Both the position numbers and the translations under genes were made by a program. Source: Cyclonatronum proteinivorum (GTDB taxonomy: Bacteria; Bacteroidota; Rhodothermia; Balneolales; Cyclonatronaceae). From it: DNA of 64,000 bases. The stretch spans positions 4,050,501 through 4,114,500 of the forward strand of contig NZ_CP027806.1 of NCBI RefSeq assembly GCF_003353065.1, written 5' to 3'. Under the pieces are notes generated by a model. It had not been told where the DNA came from. It saw only the letters and a program-made list of their open reading frames with translations, and made no database searches. Position 1 is the stretch's first letter; the number at the start of each line of letters is the position of its first letter. Shown here in pieces: positions 8,595 to 17,708 of this stretch.

Positions 8595-9526
8595 GGGCGG
8601 TTCTCCAATGCTTTGAGAAATGAGGTTTCGAGCCGGTCATGCACGTGCTGCAGGTGCGCAAGATAGATCTCATGTCCGCTCAGAAAGCGGTTCAGGGCCG
8701 CGGGATCGGCGCCGGGCTTCAGGCGAACCTGTACCCGGCCCGGCAGCAGCCCTGTGGCCGCTTCCGGCTTCGCCCCAAACGAATCGAGCAGGGGGAACAG
8801 GGCCGGCAGCTGTTCCGGCGCAACGCCCAGCTCAACTAACATGCCGGCGGCTTCTCCGCTTCCGCCAGCCGAATCCGCGCGCATTTCGCGGACATCAAGC
8901 AGCCGCCCCTGCTTGAGGATGGCGGCATGGGTGCAGACTTTTTCAACTTCATCCAGCAGATGACTTGCCAAAATAATCGTGCGGCCTTCCGCGGCAAGCT
9001 GCAGGATGAGGTGCCGGATTTCGATGATCCCCTGCGGATCGAGTCCGTTGGTGGGTTCATCGAGGATGAGCACGCGCGGGTCGGAAAGCAGCAGGGCCGC
9101 AATACCGAAGCGCTGTTTCATGCCGAGAGAAAACGCCTGCAGCGGACGGTCGGCGGCCTGCGACAGGCCTACTTTTTCGAGCAGGCGCGGAATTTCGCTG
9201 CGGCGGTGCGCTTCACCGAGCCCCCGCAGGCGCGCGATATGGCTGAGCTGTTCCGCGGCGCGAAGCTTGGGCAAAAAGTTTGGTTTTTCAATGATGGCCG
9301 CAACGTCCGGAGATGGCGTGTTTTCGGGAACCGATTGCCAGATGAAGCTGCCGGACGTGCGGTGCGCGAGTCCGGTAATGAGGGATAGCAGGGTCGTTTT
9401 CCCGCTGCCGTTGGGCCCAAGCAGGCCGAAGACGGCACCCTGCGGTATGGCCATAGATACCCCGTCAAGGGCACGGATACCGCCATAGTTTTTGGTCAGA
9501 CCGGAAAGTCTGAGAACTGATTCCAT
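8591..9526 (-). CDS. ABC transporter ATP-binding protein
   Basis: The ATPase of a two-gene ABC-2 exporter, 311 residues from the ATG at 9526; the frame extends to 9559, but a promoter-like TACCTTTG at 9557-9564 makes the shorter form more likely. It contains Walker A LLGPNGSGKTT (about 35-45), the signature SLGMKQR, Walker B VLILDEPTNG and the H-loop ASH. A C-terminal extension after about residue 215 carries a regulatory-like domain, typical of CcmA/NatA-type ATPases. Its stop overlaps the permease start by 4 nt. The role is to energise export of an unknown substrate. Confidence 0.85.
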   Translation of the reverse strand: MESVLRLSGLTKNYGGIRALDGVSMAIPQGAVFGLLGPNGSGKTTLLSLITGLAHRTSGSFIWQSVPENTPSPDVAAIIEKPNFLPKLRAAEQLSHIARLRGLGEAHRRSEIPRLLEKVGLSQAADRPLQAFSLGMKQRFGIAALLLSDPRVLILDEPTNGLDPQGIIEIRHLILQLAAEGRTIILASHLLDEVEKVCTHAAILKQGRLLDVREMRADSAGGSGEAAGMLVELGVAPEQLPALFPLLDSFGAKPEAATGLLPGRVQVRLKPGADPAALNRFLSGHEIYLAHLQHVHDRLETSFLKALENRP

Positions 9527-9556
9527 AGGGATGTTATGTGAAATTAAGCTGTGGAT

Positions 9557-9564
9557 CAAAGGTA
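9557..9564 (-). promoter_or_regulatory. Possible Bacteroidota-type -7 element for the ABC operon
   Basis: The minus strand reads TACCTTTG, matching the TAnnTTTG -7 consensus, 30 nt upstream of the ATPase start at 9526. No good -33 TTG lies at the expected distance, so support is weak. Confidence 0.35.
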
Positions 9565-9726
9565 CGAATTAATCTGCCGGATAGATAAATGCGGGAGGAA
9601 TCTGAAGATATTCTTTACGGTTAAGGATTTTCCGGGGCCATCCCGCATGCGCCTGTTTGTTTGCGCCGGACCGGAACCCTATTTTCCTGCGGAACTTCCC
9701 CATCATCCTAAAAAAACCAAAAAAAC

Positions 9727-10428
9727 ATGTGCGGCCGATACGTGCGCTTTTCAACCAAAACCGAGCTTGAACATCATTTTGAAACCATCTTCCGGATTGA
9801 GGAAGAGCCCGGTCCGAGCTACAATACCGCGCCGGGCACGCTCAATCCCGTAGTGCTCACCGGAAGGGCGCAAACGCGTGGGATTACCCTGATGAAGTGG
9901 GGCCTGATTCCGCCCTTCGCGGATTCGCCGAACATCGGCTACAAGATGATGAATGCGCGCTCCGAAACCCTGCATGAGAAACCCAGTTTTCGTCCCGCTT
10001 TTGAGCGGAAACGCTGCCTTGTGCCGGCCAACGGATTTTATGAATGGCAGCAAAGCGGCTCCGCCAAAGTGCCGCACTTCATCAGCCTGAAAGAGGAACC
10101 GCTGTTTGCTTTTGCCGGCCTTTTTGAGCGCTGGCTGAGTCCGGAGAACGCGTCCGTTTTCACCTATACCATTATCACGACGCAGGCCAATCCGCTGATT
10201 GCCCCGCTGCATGAGCGCATGCCGGTCATTCTGCGGCCCGAACAGTACGACACCTGGCTCGACCAGACACAGCGCAATCTTGGGGCGCTTCAGGAAATGC
10301 TGCAGCCGTATCCGGCGGAGGCCATGCAGTTTTGGGAAGTGCCTGAAGATGTAAACAAAGCAAGCGTGAACCATCCCGACCTGATGAAGCCGGGCAGCGG
10401 AAGCCTGCAGGCGCCTACTCTTTTTTAG
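9727..10428 (+). CDS. yedK: SRAP (HMCES/YedK) family DNA-protein crosslink protein
   Basis: A 233-residue protein starting MCGRY, so that after Met removal Cys2 becomes the N-terminal catalytic residue. SRAP proteins use this Cys to form a thiazolidine crosslink with abasic sites in single-stranded DNA (family knowledge). Other conserved active-site positions are present: Asn34 in YNTAPG, Glu106 in NGFYEW and His162 in LHERMPVIL. Length is typical of the family. It is a single gene on the plus strand whose last 14 nt overlap the end of the convergent cdaA gene. No LexA-type operator was recognised. Confidence 0.93.
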   Translation: MCGRYVRFSTKTELEHHFETIFRIEEEPGPSYNTAPGTLNPVVLTGRAQTRGITLMKWGLIPPFADSPNIGYKMMNARSETLHEKPSFRPAFERKRCLVPANGFYEWQQSGSAKVPHFISLKEEPLFAFAGLFERWLSPENASVFTYTIITTQANPLIAPLHERMPVILRPEQYDTWLDQTQRNLGALQEMLQPYPAEAMQFWEVPEDVNKASVNHPDLMKPGSGSLQAPTLF

Positions 10429-11218
10429 TTTCGGTGAAGGAGACTTCATTTTCGGTCGGCTCCTTCCCGATCTGCGCTTCCATTTCTTTGCGCAGCTTCT
10501 GAATGGTGAGTCCGCTGGTAAGCGAACCGTTTTTGGAAACAGAAATGCGCCCGGTTTCTTCCGAGACAATCACCACGAAAACATTGTTGGTTTCGCTGAT
10601 CCCTACGGCTGCCCGGTGACGTGTTCCAAACACGGAGCTGATGTTAGGATTCTGGCTGATGGGCAGGTAGCAGCTTGCCGCCACAATGCGGTCGTCGCGG
10701 ATTACAAGCGCGCCGTCGTGCAGCGGGGTATCTTTTTGAAAGATGGTTTCGATGAGCTGCGACGACACAACGGCGTCAATCCGGTGCCCGGCGTCTACGA
10801 GATCCTGAAGGGCGGAGGCCCGCGCAAAAACAATCAGGGCGCCGGTTTTGACGCGGCTCATGCTCTTGACCGCTGAAATAACTTCTTCGATCACCTGATT
10901 GGACTCGTTGGTTTTAAAGAAGCGGTCGAAGCTCGTATTATGCCCGATACGGTAGAGCAGCTTCCGGATTTCAGGCTGAAAGAGGATAACGAGCGCGAGA
11001 ATCCCGACGTCGGTGATTCGCAGCAGGATGAAATTAATCGTTGTGAGGCCGAGTACGCTCACAATGGCATTCACCGAGAAAATGATGATGAGCCCGAAGA
11101 AAACAGAAATGGCAAAGGTCCCCCGGATGAGGGTGTACAAATAATAGAGCGCACCTGCAATCAGCAGGGTCTCAATCAGCTCTTTAAGGCCAAAATCAAG
11201 AAATCCAAAAAAGGTCAA
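10415..11218 (-). CDS. cdaA: Diadenylate cyclase CdaA
   Basis: A 267-residue membrane-anchored cyclase that condenses two ATP into the second messenger c-di-AMP. It has three N-terminal transmembrane helices (about 14-30, 35-54, 61-80) and then the DAC domain with the DGA motif in LHDGAL (168-170) and the RHR motif in TRHRAAVG (200-202). The polar C-terminal tail is rich in Glu and Lys. It starts with TTG overlapping the TGA of folP by 4 nt, giving a coupled folP-cdaA operon, an order I recall from other Bacteroidota. Its 3' end overlaps the convergent SRAP gene by 14 nt. Confidence 0.93.
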   Translation of the reverse strand: MTFFGFLDFGLKELIETLLIAGALYYLYTLIRGTFAISVFFGLIIIFSVNAIVSVLGLTTINFILLRITDVGILALVILFQPEIRKLLYRIGHNTSFDRFFKTNESNQVIEEVISAVKSMSRVKTGALIVFARASALQDLVDAGHRIDAVVSSQLIETIFQKDTPLHDGALVIRDDRIVAASCYLPISQNPNISSVFGTRHRAAVGISETNNVFVVIVSEETGRISVSKNGSLTSGLTIQKLRKEMEAQIGKEPTENEVSFTETKKE

Positions 11219-12072
11219 GCAGGCTCCGTACTGTAGGGACCGGGGGAAACGTCGCGAATTGCTGTAAATATACGAATTGAATCGGAGGCTTCCTGCACAT
11301 CATGCACCCGAATTATGCCGGCCCCTGCCATGAGCGCGTGATAGTGCAGCGCGAGGGTTCCGGCAAGGCGACCGTCAACGGGGCGGGCGTCGAGGAGGTG
11401 ACCGATGAGGGATTTTCGGGAGGCGCCCATGAGCAAAGGGTACGGCAGGCGGGTGAGTTCGGGCAGCCCTGCAAACAGGGCGAGGTTGTGCTCCGTCGTT
11501 TTGCCGAATCCTATGCCGGGATCGGTGATGATGTACTTCACCCCGGCCTGCGCGGCAAAGGCGGCCTGCGTTTCGAGGAACTGCCGGACTTCCGCGACCA
11601 CATCTTCGTACTGCGGGTTTTGCTGCATGGTTTTGGGGACACCCTGCGCGTGCATAATTACGAGGGCGGCACCGTATTCGGCGGCGAGACGGGCTTTTTC
11701 GGGATCGCGCTGCAGGCCGCTGACGTCGTTCACGATGTGCGCACCGGCGTCGAGGGCCGCTTTTGCGACGTCCGCTTTCATGGTATCGGCGGAGAAGAGT
11801 AAATCCGGGAAGGCTTTCACGGCTTCATCAAAAACCGGCTGCACCCGGCGGATTTCTTCGGCAGCGGGCACGGGCTCACTTCCCGGCCGGGTGGATTCCC
11901 CGCCAATATCGATGATGGCGGCACCCTGCGCGGCCATCTCTTCAATGCGGCGGAGGGCACGGCTGCGGGTATCGAAACGGCCGCCATCCGAAAAGGAGTC
12001 GGGCGTTAGGTTGAGCACCCCCATCACGAGGGGACGGCGCTGAAGCTGCAGTTTGGTTAGGCGGTCTGTCAT
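11215..12072 (-). CDS. folP: Dihydropteroate synthase
   Basis: A 285-residue enzyme that joins 4-aminobenzoate to 6-hydroxymethyl-7,8-dihydropterin diphosphate in folate synthesis. Conserved elements in order are GVLNLTPDSFSDGG (18-31), IDIGGESTRPGSEPV, FSADTMKADVA, NDVSG, TDPGIGFGKT, GASRKSLIG and RVHDV near the end. The reading frame extends upstream to 12288, but the first 72 residues have no family character and run toward the terminator at 12293-12325, so the ATG at 12072 is chosen. The stop overlaps the cdaA start. The 220 nt upstream contain no clear promoter. Confidence 0.94.
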   Translation of the reverse strand: MTDRLTKLQLQRRPLVMGVLNLTPDSFSDGGRFDTRSRALRRIEEMAAQGAAIIDIGGESTRPGSEPVPAAEEIRRVQPVFDEAVKAFPDLLFSADTMKADVAKAALDAGAHIVNDVSGLQRDPEKARLAAEYGAALVIMHAQGVPKTMQQNPQYEDVVAEVRQFLETQAAFAAQAGVKYIITDPGIGFGKTTEHNLALFAGLPELTRLPYPLLMGASRKSLIGHLLDARPVDGRLAGTLALHYHALMAGAGIIRVHDVQEASDSIRIFTAIRDVSPGPYSTEPA

Positions 12073-12292
12073 CGGTTGGGCTGTATGGTGTGCAGGTGAG
12101 CGTGAGGGTTTGTTTGGGATGAAGGCTTTGGATACGCCCGGGAGCCCAAAAAGCAAGGGGTTCAAATTATGATTTGGGAGCGCTGAGCTGCCACGAAAGA
12201 CCGTGATGTTCACGGGATTTCCCCCTAAAAAAAACAACGCAGGGCTAAGCCGGTGGCAGGCGTCAGGCCGGGGAAGCTGGTTTTGCACAATA

Positions 12293-12325
12293 AAAAAGCC
12301 GCTAAACGGGCGCTCAGCGGCTTTT
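12293..12325 (-). terminator. Rho-independent terminator after fdxA
   Basis: The stem AGCCGCT/AGCGGCT is flanked by A- and T-runs on both sides, so it can work in either direction. It lies 24 nt past the ferredoxin stop and upstream of folP. Confidence 0.8.
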
Positions 12326-12348
12326 ATAAAAAGACAGGGGTGCTGTGA

Positions 12349-12684
12349 TTACCAGTCCTGAACAATGTCATCAACTGTTTTCTCTTTGTCAGCCCACTCG
12401 TCGGCTTCGGGCATAGGATCTACCGTTTCGTTGATCACGCGGTCGTCCCACTTTTCGGTGAGTTTTTCATTCCACTCGATGTAGTGTTCCCACTTTTCGG
12501 GCACTTCATCATCCGGGAAAATAGCTTCAACGGGACACTCTGAAACGCAGGCGTCGCAGTCTATGCAGTCGTCAGGGCTGATAACCAGGAAGTTGGGACC
12601 TTCACGGAAAGCGTCAACCGGGCAAACAGAGGCACAGTTGGTGTATTTACAATTGATACAGGGTTCAGTTACTACGTAGGCCAT
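12349..12684 (-). CDS. fdxA: Ferredoxin, 3Fe-4S/4Fe-4S type (FdxA-like)
   Basis: A 111-residue acidic ferredoxin of the Azotobacter FdI/FdxA type. Cysteines 9, 12, 17 and 21 form the first cluster region ([19 protein letters not shown]), and 40, 43, 46 and 50 the second ([14 protein letters not shown]). The extra Cys found after CPVD in Azotobacter FdI is Ala here. GPNFLVI between the motifs is typical of the family. The C-terminal ~55 residues are acidic and Trp-rich. It is a single-gene unit with its own Bacteroidota-type promoter (12742-12772) and terminator (12293-12325). It acts as a soluble electron carrier; the partner enzyme is unknown. Confidence 0.93.
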   Translation of the reverse strand: MAYVVTEPCINCKYTNCASVCPVDAFREGPNFLVISPDDCIDCDACVSECPVEAIFPDDEVPEKWEHYIEWNEKLTEKWDDRVINETVDPMPEADEWADKEKTVDDIVQDW

Positions 12685-12741
12685 ATTTTTTGCTGAGATT
12701 TGTTGGGCGTTAAGTCATTCTGATACAATCAAAATTCCCTT

Positions 12742-12772
12742 CAAAGGTATCGCGAAGTGACCTTAAAACCAA
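12742..12772 (-). promoter_or_regulatory. Bacteroidota-type promoter for fdxA
   Basis: Read on the minus strand, TTG (at 12772) is followed after 20 nt by TACCTTTG (12749-12742), matching the TTTG-N19-21-TAnnTTTG pattern of the primary sigma factor in Bacteroidota. It is 57 nt upstream of the fdxA ATG. Confidence 0.55.
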
Positions 12773-12812
12773 TTCAAATAGGAATCCATTCACCCCTAAA
12801 ACCGGCTGAATT

Positions 12813-14036
12813 TTAGCGCCTGTTTACAATGGGAAGTAAAACGGAAAGGTCGCCGTCATTTTCTGCGGGCTCAAGGTTGAGGAGGTGCGCCATGAGTTCA
12901 TAAATGTGGACGACGGAGAACGGCTCGATGACCTTGCCTTCATGGAAGTCGGGGCCCGAGGCCAGGAAGAAGGCGTGCATATCGGGGTAGGCGTTGTCGA
13001 AGCCGTGCGTACCGGCGAGAATGCCGCGGCGCTCAAAGAAGGAGCGGCTTGTGATAGTCCAGCCGAGGTCGGCTACGGCAACCACATCGGGCACGCGGTG
13101 ATGGCCGCCAAAACGCCAGCGCTCTGGAAGGTCTTCCCGCATGAAGACGCGAAAGTTGTCTTCGGCGGCTTTCAGCTGATTGTACACCAGCTCTGTGTTG
13201 CCTTCGGTGGGCTGCAGCATTACAACCGGGGACCAGTTGATGACGTTGACCGTGTCGAGATCGATGATGTCATCCAGAAAGACAAGCCGGTCTTCGGAGA
13301 GGTCGATCATGCCGTGATCGGAGGTAATGAGGATGTTCACCTGATCTTCGAGTCCAATGCCGCGAATGCCGTTCATGATGGTGTTCAGGATACCATCCAC
13401 GTAGGTCAGCGCTTCCATGGTTTCTTCATGGTAGGGACCGTGGGAGTGCCCGCGGCTGTCCACGCGGCTAAAGTAGAGGGTGATGAAGTCGGGGCGGGTT
13501 TCGTCTTCGAGCGCAAGCCAGGTCAGTACGGAATCGGCGCGCATTTCGTAGGTCACGGAGTTATCGAACACGGACCAGCGGGTCGGACGAATGCCTTTGA
13601 TTTCGGCTTCGGAGCCGGGCCAGAACATGGTTGCGGTGCGGGTGTTCTGTTTTTCGGCCGTCACCCATAGCGGCTCCCCGCCGTACCAGCGGCCATCGCC
13701 TACGGCAGAGCGGTCGCTGAGCCGGAAGAAGCGTCCGATTTCTTCATCGAACATGGTGTTTGAAATTACGCCGGTGTTTTCGGTGTAGAGACCGGTTACC
13801 AGTGAATAGTGGTTCGGGAAGGTGGAGGTGGGAAAAACGGGAATCATGGATTCCGCAAGTACGCCCTTAGTAATGAGGCTGTCGAGGGTGGGCGTGTGGG
13901 TACGCTCCAGGTAGGAGGGTTTGAGGCCGTCGATGGAAACCAATAAGAGGGTATTCGGCTCGGTTTCTTTTTCATTGCAGCCCGTCAGGACCCATGTCAG
14001 CATAAGGGCGCTGAGTAACAGTAGTTTACGCTTCAT
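12813..14036 (-). CDS. Lipoprotein phosphodiesterase/nucleotide pyrophosphatase
   Basis: A 407-residue alkaline-phosphatase-superfamily enzyme of the ENPP/type I phosphodiesterase family. A lipoprotein signal ends in the lipobox LTGC (Cys20), so it is anchored in the cell envelope. Metal and catalytic residues are visible: Asp36 (SIDG), Thr72 in STFPNH as the nucleophile, Asp193 and His197 (VDSRGHSHG), Asp240-His241 (SDHGM) and a late His in AGTHGFDN. It probably hydrolyses phosphodiester or pyrophosphate bonds in extracellular nucleotides. It is a single minus-strand gene upstream of the ferredoxin unit; no promoter was recognised. Confidence 0.88.
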   Translation of the reverse strand: MKRKLLLLSALMLTWVLTGCNEKETEPNTLLLVSIDGLKPSYLERTHTPTLDSLITKGVLAESMIPVFPTSTFPNHYSLVTGLYTENTGVISNTMFDEEIGRFFRLSDRSAVGDGRWYGGEPLWVTAEKQNTRTATMFWPGSEAEIKGIRPTRWSVFDNSVTYEMRADSVLTWLALEDETRPDFITLYFSRVDSRGHSHGPYHEETMEALTYVDGILNTIMNGIRGIGLEDQVNILITSDHGMIDLSEDRLVFLDDIIDLDTVNVINWSPVVMLQPTEGNTELVYNQLKAAEDNFRVFMREDLPERWRFGGHHRVPDVVAVADLGWTITSRSFFERRGILAGTHGFDNAYPDMHAFFLASGPDFHEGKVIEPFSVVHIYELMAHLLNLEPAENDGDLSVLLPIVNRR

Positions 14037-14172
14037 TTTTCAGGAAATGTGGTGCTTGTTTTAATATGCTTTAATTTAGCTGTTTGTTCTTTGAGAGTTT
14101 TTCGCTTTCACGTTTTTTTAAGCCGGCTTGCAAGGGTTTATAGATTCAAGCTGCCGCGACGCCTGAAAACAG

Positions 14173-14200
14173 AAAAGGCCGCCCCGGAAGGCAGCCTTTT
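14173..14200 (-). terminator. Terminator after the TonB-receptor gene
   Basis: AAAAGGC/GCCTTTT arms around a GC-rich loop lie 39 nt past the receptor stop. On the minus strand the stem is followed by TTTTCTGTTTT. Confidence 0.65.
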
Positions 14201-14239
14201 CTTGGTCAGTTTTGCATGTGGCTCAAAAGCCGGCCTGTG

Positions 14240-17200
14240 TTAGTTGAACAGGTAGCGTACACCAACCTGCGCACTCCAGGTGCTGGCAATGCTGATGTTA
14301 TCGCGGAAGCTTTCGCGAAGGTTTTCGTTCGCGATGTTGAACTGTGCGTTACCATTGGCATCAGCACCGGTAAATACCATCGGATTTCTTTCAACCGGCA
14401 CACGGGCTACGCCCCAGGTGTTGTTGAGGAGGTTACCCACGTTGAGTACGTCGAAGGTAAGCTGCAGGCGGTGGCTCTGGAAACGTACATCCTGAGAGAC
14501 GCGCACATCGAAGCGGTGCAGCCAGGGCAGTTTGGCGCCGTTGCGCTCGGTTACGCTGCCGCGGTTGCTGCTCAGGTAGTCATCCTGCTCGATAAATGCG
14601 TCGAGAATTTCCCACTGCTGAGCGGCAGTGAGCTGTACGTTGCCATCGCCATCAACCAGATCAACCAGCTGTGACTCTTCGAAGTTGCGGGGCACGTACA
14701 TAAGGCGTATACCGGAACCGTCGCCGAAGCTGCCGGCGTAGGTATAGCTGTAACGACCCTGATCGCCACCCACATAAATAAGGGAGATGTTGGTCGGGAA
14801 TTGCGCGGTGAACATGTTCGTGCTGTAAGTTGCCTGCGCCACAATGCGGTTTGGCGTATCGAAACGGGAGTAGCCGATCTCGGGATCGTTACGATTGTCG
14901 AATACGACATCCGGCCAGAGGGACTGTGCCTGCGAACCGCCAATCAGACCGTAGTCGCGGGCACGGCTCCAGGTATAGTTGAAGCTGGTAAACAGGCCGA
15001 TATCCCAGGTTTTTTCGAGGCCGAGATTTACAGAGGTGTAGTTCCCTTTGTTGATGTTGGTGAGGTAGTACACTTCACGCAGATCTGAACCTGTTGCGCC
15101 CGGAAGCTGCTGTGTGTAAGTGTTGTAGGCATTGCCTGCAACATTTACCGATTCGCCGGTAGGCTGATTTGCGAGGTTGACGGCCAGCGGGCTGTTGTAG
15201 TCCTGAGAGTAGATAAACTCGAAGGTACCTACCATATCGAAAGGCAGGCGCTGATCAACGGCGATGTTGGTACGCCATACCTGTGGCAGACGGAAGTCAT
15301 CAGCGGTGAGGTTAATCTGACTTGGGATTTCCGCGTCGAGGGTAGCGGGATCAGGACGGTAGACATTCGGATCGGCCTGGAAACCCTGCCACTCAGGGGC
15401 GTTTCCGGTGCCCCAGTCGTCAGCAAAGTAGCCGCGCTGTCCGCGGGTTACGCCGTTAGCATTGAGCTGATTGGAAATCCACACAAAAGGCAGACGACCG
15501 GAAAACAGGCCTGTTCCCCCGCGCACCTGTGTGCTTCTGTCGCCAAATACATCATAGTTGAAGCCGAGACGCGGTGACCACAGTGGATTAACACCGGGGA
15601 AAGCACTCACATCAGGCTCAATATTGGCACCACCGCGCGGGTTGGGGATAGAGAGGTTGAGTGCTTCAACCGCTTCGTTACGCGGGGCGTCGATGGGGTA
15701 AAACGGCAGGTCAACACGAAGACCGGCTGTCACTTTCAGATTTTGATTTACCTGAAACTCATTTTGCAGATAAAGTCCGACCTGCGCAAAAGAGACTTCA
15801 TCGAGCGGCAACACGGTTGGGTTATCTACATCAAATGTGTAGCCGATGGCGAAGTGTGAGGGGCGAACGCTTGTGTCACCTTCAATCACAGAGCGGACAA
15901 AGTCGTCGTAGGTTGCGTAGCGGTACCATGAGTTCCAGACCGGGTTAAAGGCATTCGCGAAGGTCATGTATTCGAAGGAAGCACCGGCTGTGATGGTGTT
16001 GCGGCCCGTGAAATACGTCAGCGTATTTTCAATGTTGAAGGTGTCGTTTTCGAGGAGGTTCCCGACCGTGAACAGCTCGTTACCGAGTGCCATGTAATAC
16101 ACGTTCGGATTACCGCCTTCGGGTTCAAAGATTTCAATCATCGGAAACACATCGCCGCCGGGTACGCTGCGCTGCTGCGGCGTGCTCCAGGTGTTGCCGA
16201 CGCGGAAGCTGTTGGCCAGGTTGTTACCAAATGAGGAGTTCAGCTCAGCAACAATGGAGGTCACGGTAGCGTCGGTTGAGTAGTGCGTATTCCGGAAAGT
16301 GAGAGCTTCGGGACCAAAACGGTTGGTGTTTCTGAAGCGCTCAGAGCCGGGGAACCCGCGGATACTGTTCCCGTTCACGAAGTTATCAACAAAGGAATCG
16401 AACAGGTTGAACCGCACCATCGCACGGTGCTGCTGATTGATGTTGAAATCGAGGCGGGCATTGATACGGAGGGCTTCGTTGGCGAAGGCAATGTCTTCAA
16501 AACGGCCGGGATCGAATCCGTAGATGTCGCGAATGCTGTCGCGTACAAACTGCGCCTGCTCGACGGGCACGCGGGTAATCTGTGCTCCGTCGGGTGTCTG
16601 ACCCGGACGCAGGGCAAGGCGGTTGTCGCCGGGATTATCGGCTTCTTCCAGCTCGGCGTTGAAGAAGAAAAACAAGCGGTCCTGAATAATCGGGCCACCG
16701 ACAGAAGCACCGATGGTGCGGGTGAAGGTATCTTCTACATTGATTTCATTATCACCGATTTGGGTACCCAGGAAGTCCTGATTGCGGTAGAAGACGTAGC
16801 CTGTGCCGCGGAACTGATTGGTACCGCTTCGGGTGATGGCGTTTACGTTAGCACCGGTAAAGCCGCCCTGACGCACGTCATAGGGCGCGAGGTTAATCTG
16901 TACTTCTTCGATTACATCAAGGCTGATGGGGTTACCGGCTGCAAACTGCGCGTTGCCCAGACCGAAGTTATTGTTGTACACATTACCATCAATGGTGTAG
17001 TTGTTGAAGCGGTTATCGCGACCGGCGAAGCTTGTGCCGCTGCTTTGCGGGGTCAGCTTGGTGAGATCGTTAATGCTTCTTGTGATGGTCGGTACGCTCG
17101 CAATGCGGTCAGACGTAACGTTGGTTGACGCCCCTGTACGCTCCTGATTAAAGATACGGTCGCCCAAAGCCGTAACAACAAACTCTTCGAGCTCAATATC

Positions 17201-17539
17201 TTCAGAGCTAAGCTCGGCATTCTGCACATAGGTTTCACCCAGACGCAGGAAAACATCCTCAACAACAAAGGTGCGGAATCCTACAAAAGATATGCGGATG
17301 GTGTATGGCCCGCCAACCCTCATATTTGAAATGCGGTAAGAACCATCCATCAAAGTAGTGGTTCCAAAAGTTGTACCCGAGGGTACGTGAACTGCGGTCA
17401 CGTTTGCACCAGGCAGGGTTTCACCGGTATCATCGGTTACAACACCCGTAAGGGTAGAGGTAGTAACGCCCTGACCTATGGCCAGTGCCGGTATCATCAA
17501 CAAACAAAAAACAGACAGTATAAATGATTTCATGTTCAT
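14240..17539 (-). CDS. Oar-like TonB-dependent outer-membrane receptor
   Basis: A 1,099-residue outer-membrane protein. A signal peptide (about 1-22) is followed by a carboxypeptidase-regulatory-like domain (about 25-115, TGVVTDDTGETLPGANV to SFVGF), a plug domain (about 120-235, with ITRSINDLTKLTPQSSG and NAITRSGTNQFRG) and a long beta-barrel. This matches Oar-like receptors, which import or help export large substrates using TonB energy. The barrel C-terminus is RYLFN. No SusD-like partner gene is adjacent, so it is not a typical Sus pair. The start could be Met1 or Met3. A terminator lies at 14173-14200. The substrate is unknown. Confidence 0.9.
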   Translation of the reverse strand: MNMKSFILSVFCLLMIPALAIGQGVTTSTLTGVVTDDTGETLPGANVTAVHVPSGTTFGTTTLMDGSYRISNMRVGGPYTIRISFVGFRTFVVEDVFLRLGETYVQNAELSSEDIELEEFVVTALGDRIFNQERTGASTNVTSDRIASVPTITRSINDLTKLTPQSSGTSFAGRDNRFNNYTIDGNVYNNNFGLGNAQFAAGNPISLDVIEEVQINLAPYDVRQGGFTGANVNAITRSGTNQFRGTGYVFYRNQDFLGTQIGDNEINVEDTFTRTIGASVGGPIIQDRLFFFFNAELEEADNPGDNRLALRPGQTPDGAQITRVPVEQAQFVRDSIRDIYGFDPGRFEDIAFANEALRINARLDFNINQQHRAMVRFNLFDSFVDNFVNGNSIRGFPGSERFRNTNRFGPEALTFRNTHYSTDATVTSIVAELNSSFGNNLANSFRVGNTWSTPQQRSVPGGDVFPMIEIFEPEGGNPNVYYMALGNELFTVGNLLENDTFNIENTLTYFTGRNTITAGASFEYMTFANAFNPVWNSWYRYATYDDFVRSVIEGDTSVRPSHFAIGYTFDVDNPTVLPLDEVSFAQVGLYLQNEFQVNQNLKVTAGLRVDLPFYPIDAPRNEAVEALNLSIPNPRGGANIEPDVSAFPGVNPLWSPRLGFNYDVFGDRSTQVRGGTGLFSGRLPFVWISNQLNANGVTRGQRGYFADDWGTGNAPEWQGFQADPNVYRPDPATLDAEIPSQINLTADDFRLPQVWRTNIAVDQRLPFDMVGTFEFIYSQDYNSPLAVNLANQPTGESVNVAGNAYNTYTQQLPGATGSDLREVYYLTNINKGNYTSVNLGLEKTWDIGLFTSFNYTWSRARDYGLIGGSQAQSLWPDVVFDNRNDPEIGYSRFDTPNRIVAQATYSTNMFTAQFPTNISLIYVGGDQGRYSYTYAGSFGDGSGIRLMYVPRNFEESQLVDLVDGDGNVQLTAAQQWEILDAFIEQDDYLSSNRGSVTERNGAKLPWLHRFDVRVSQDVRFQSHRLQLTFDVLNVGNLLNNTWGVARVPVERNPMVFTGADANGNAQFNIANENLRESFRDNISIASTWSAQVGVRYLFN

Positions 17540-17708
17540 TTATTGTGGTGAATAATTAGGGATTGAACTGCGTCAGCAATTTACCACTTATCCACCCACA
17601 GTTACTTTATCTGCGTGTTAACTTTTGGTCCGGGAGCCAAAATTTAAAACGGCTACGAATTAGGATTTTGAGAAACGAAGTACATGCTACTCAGGGTTTT
17701 TTAACTCC

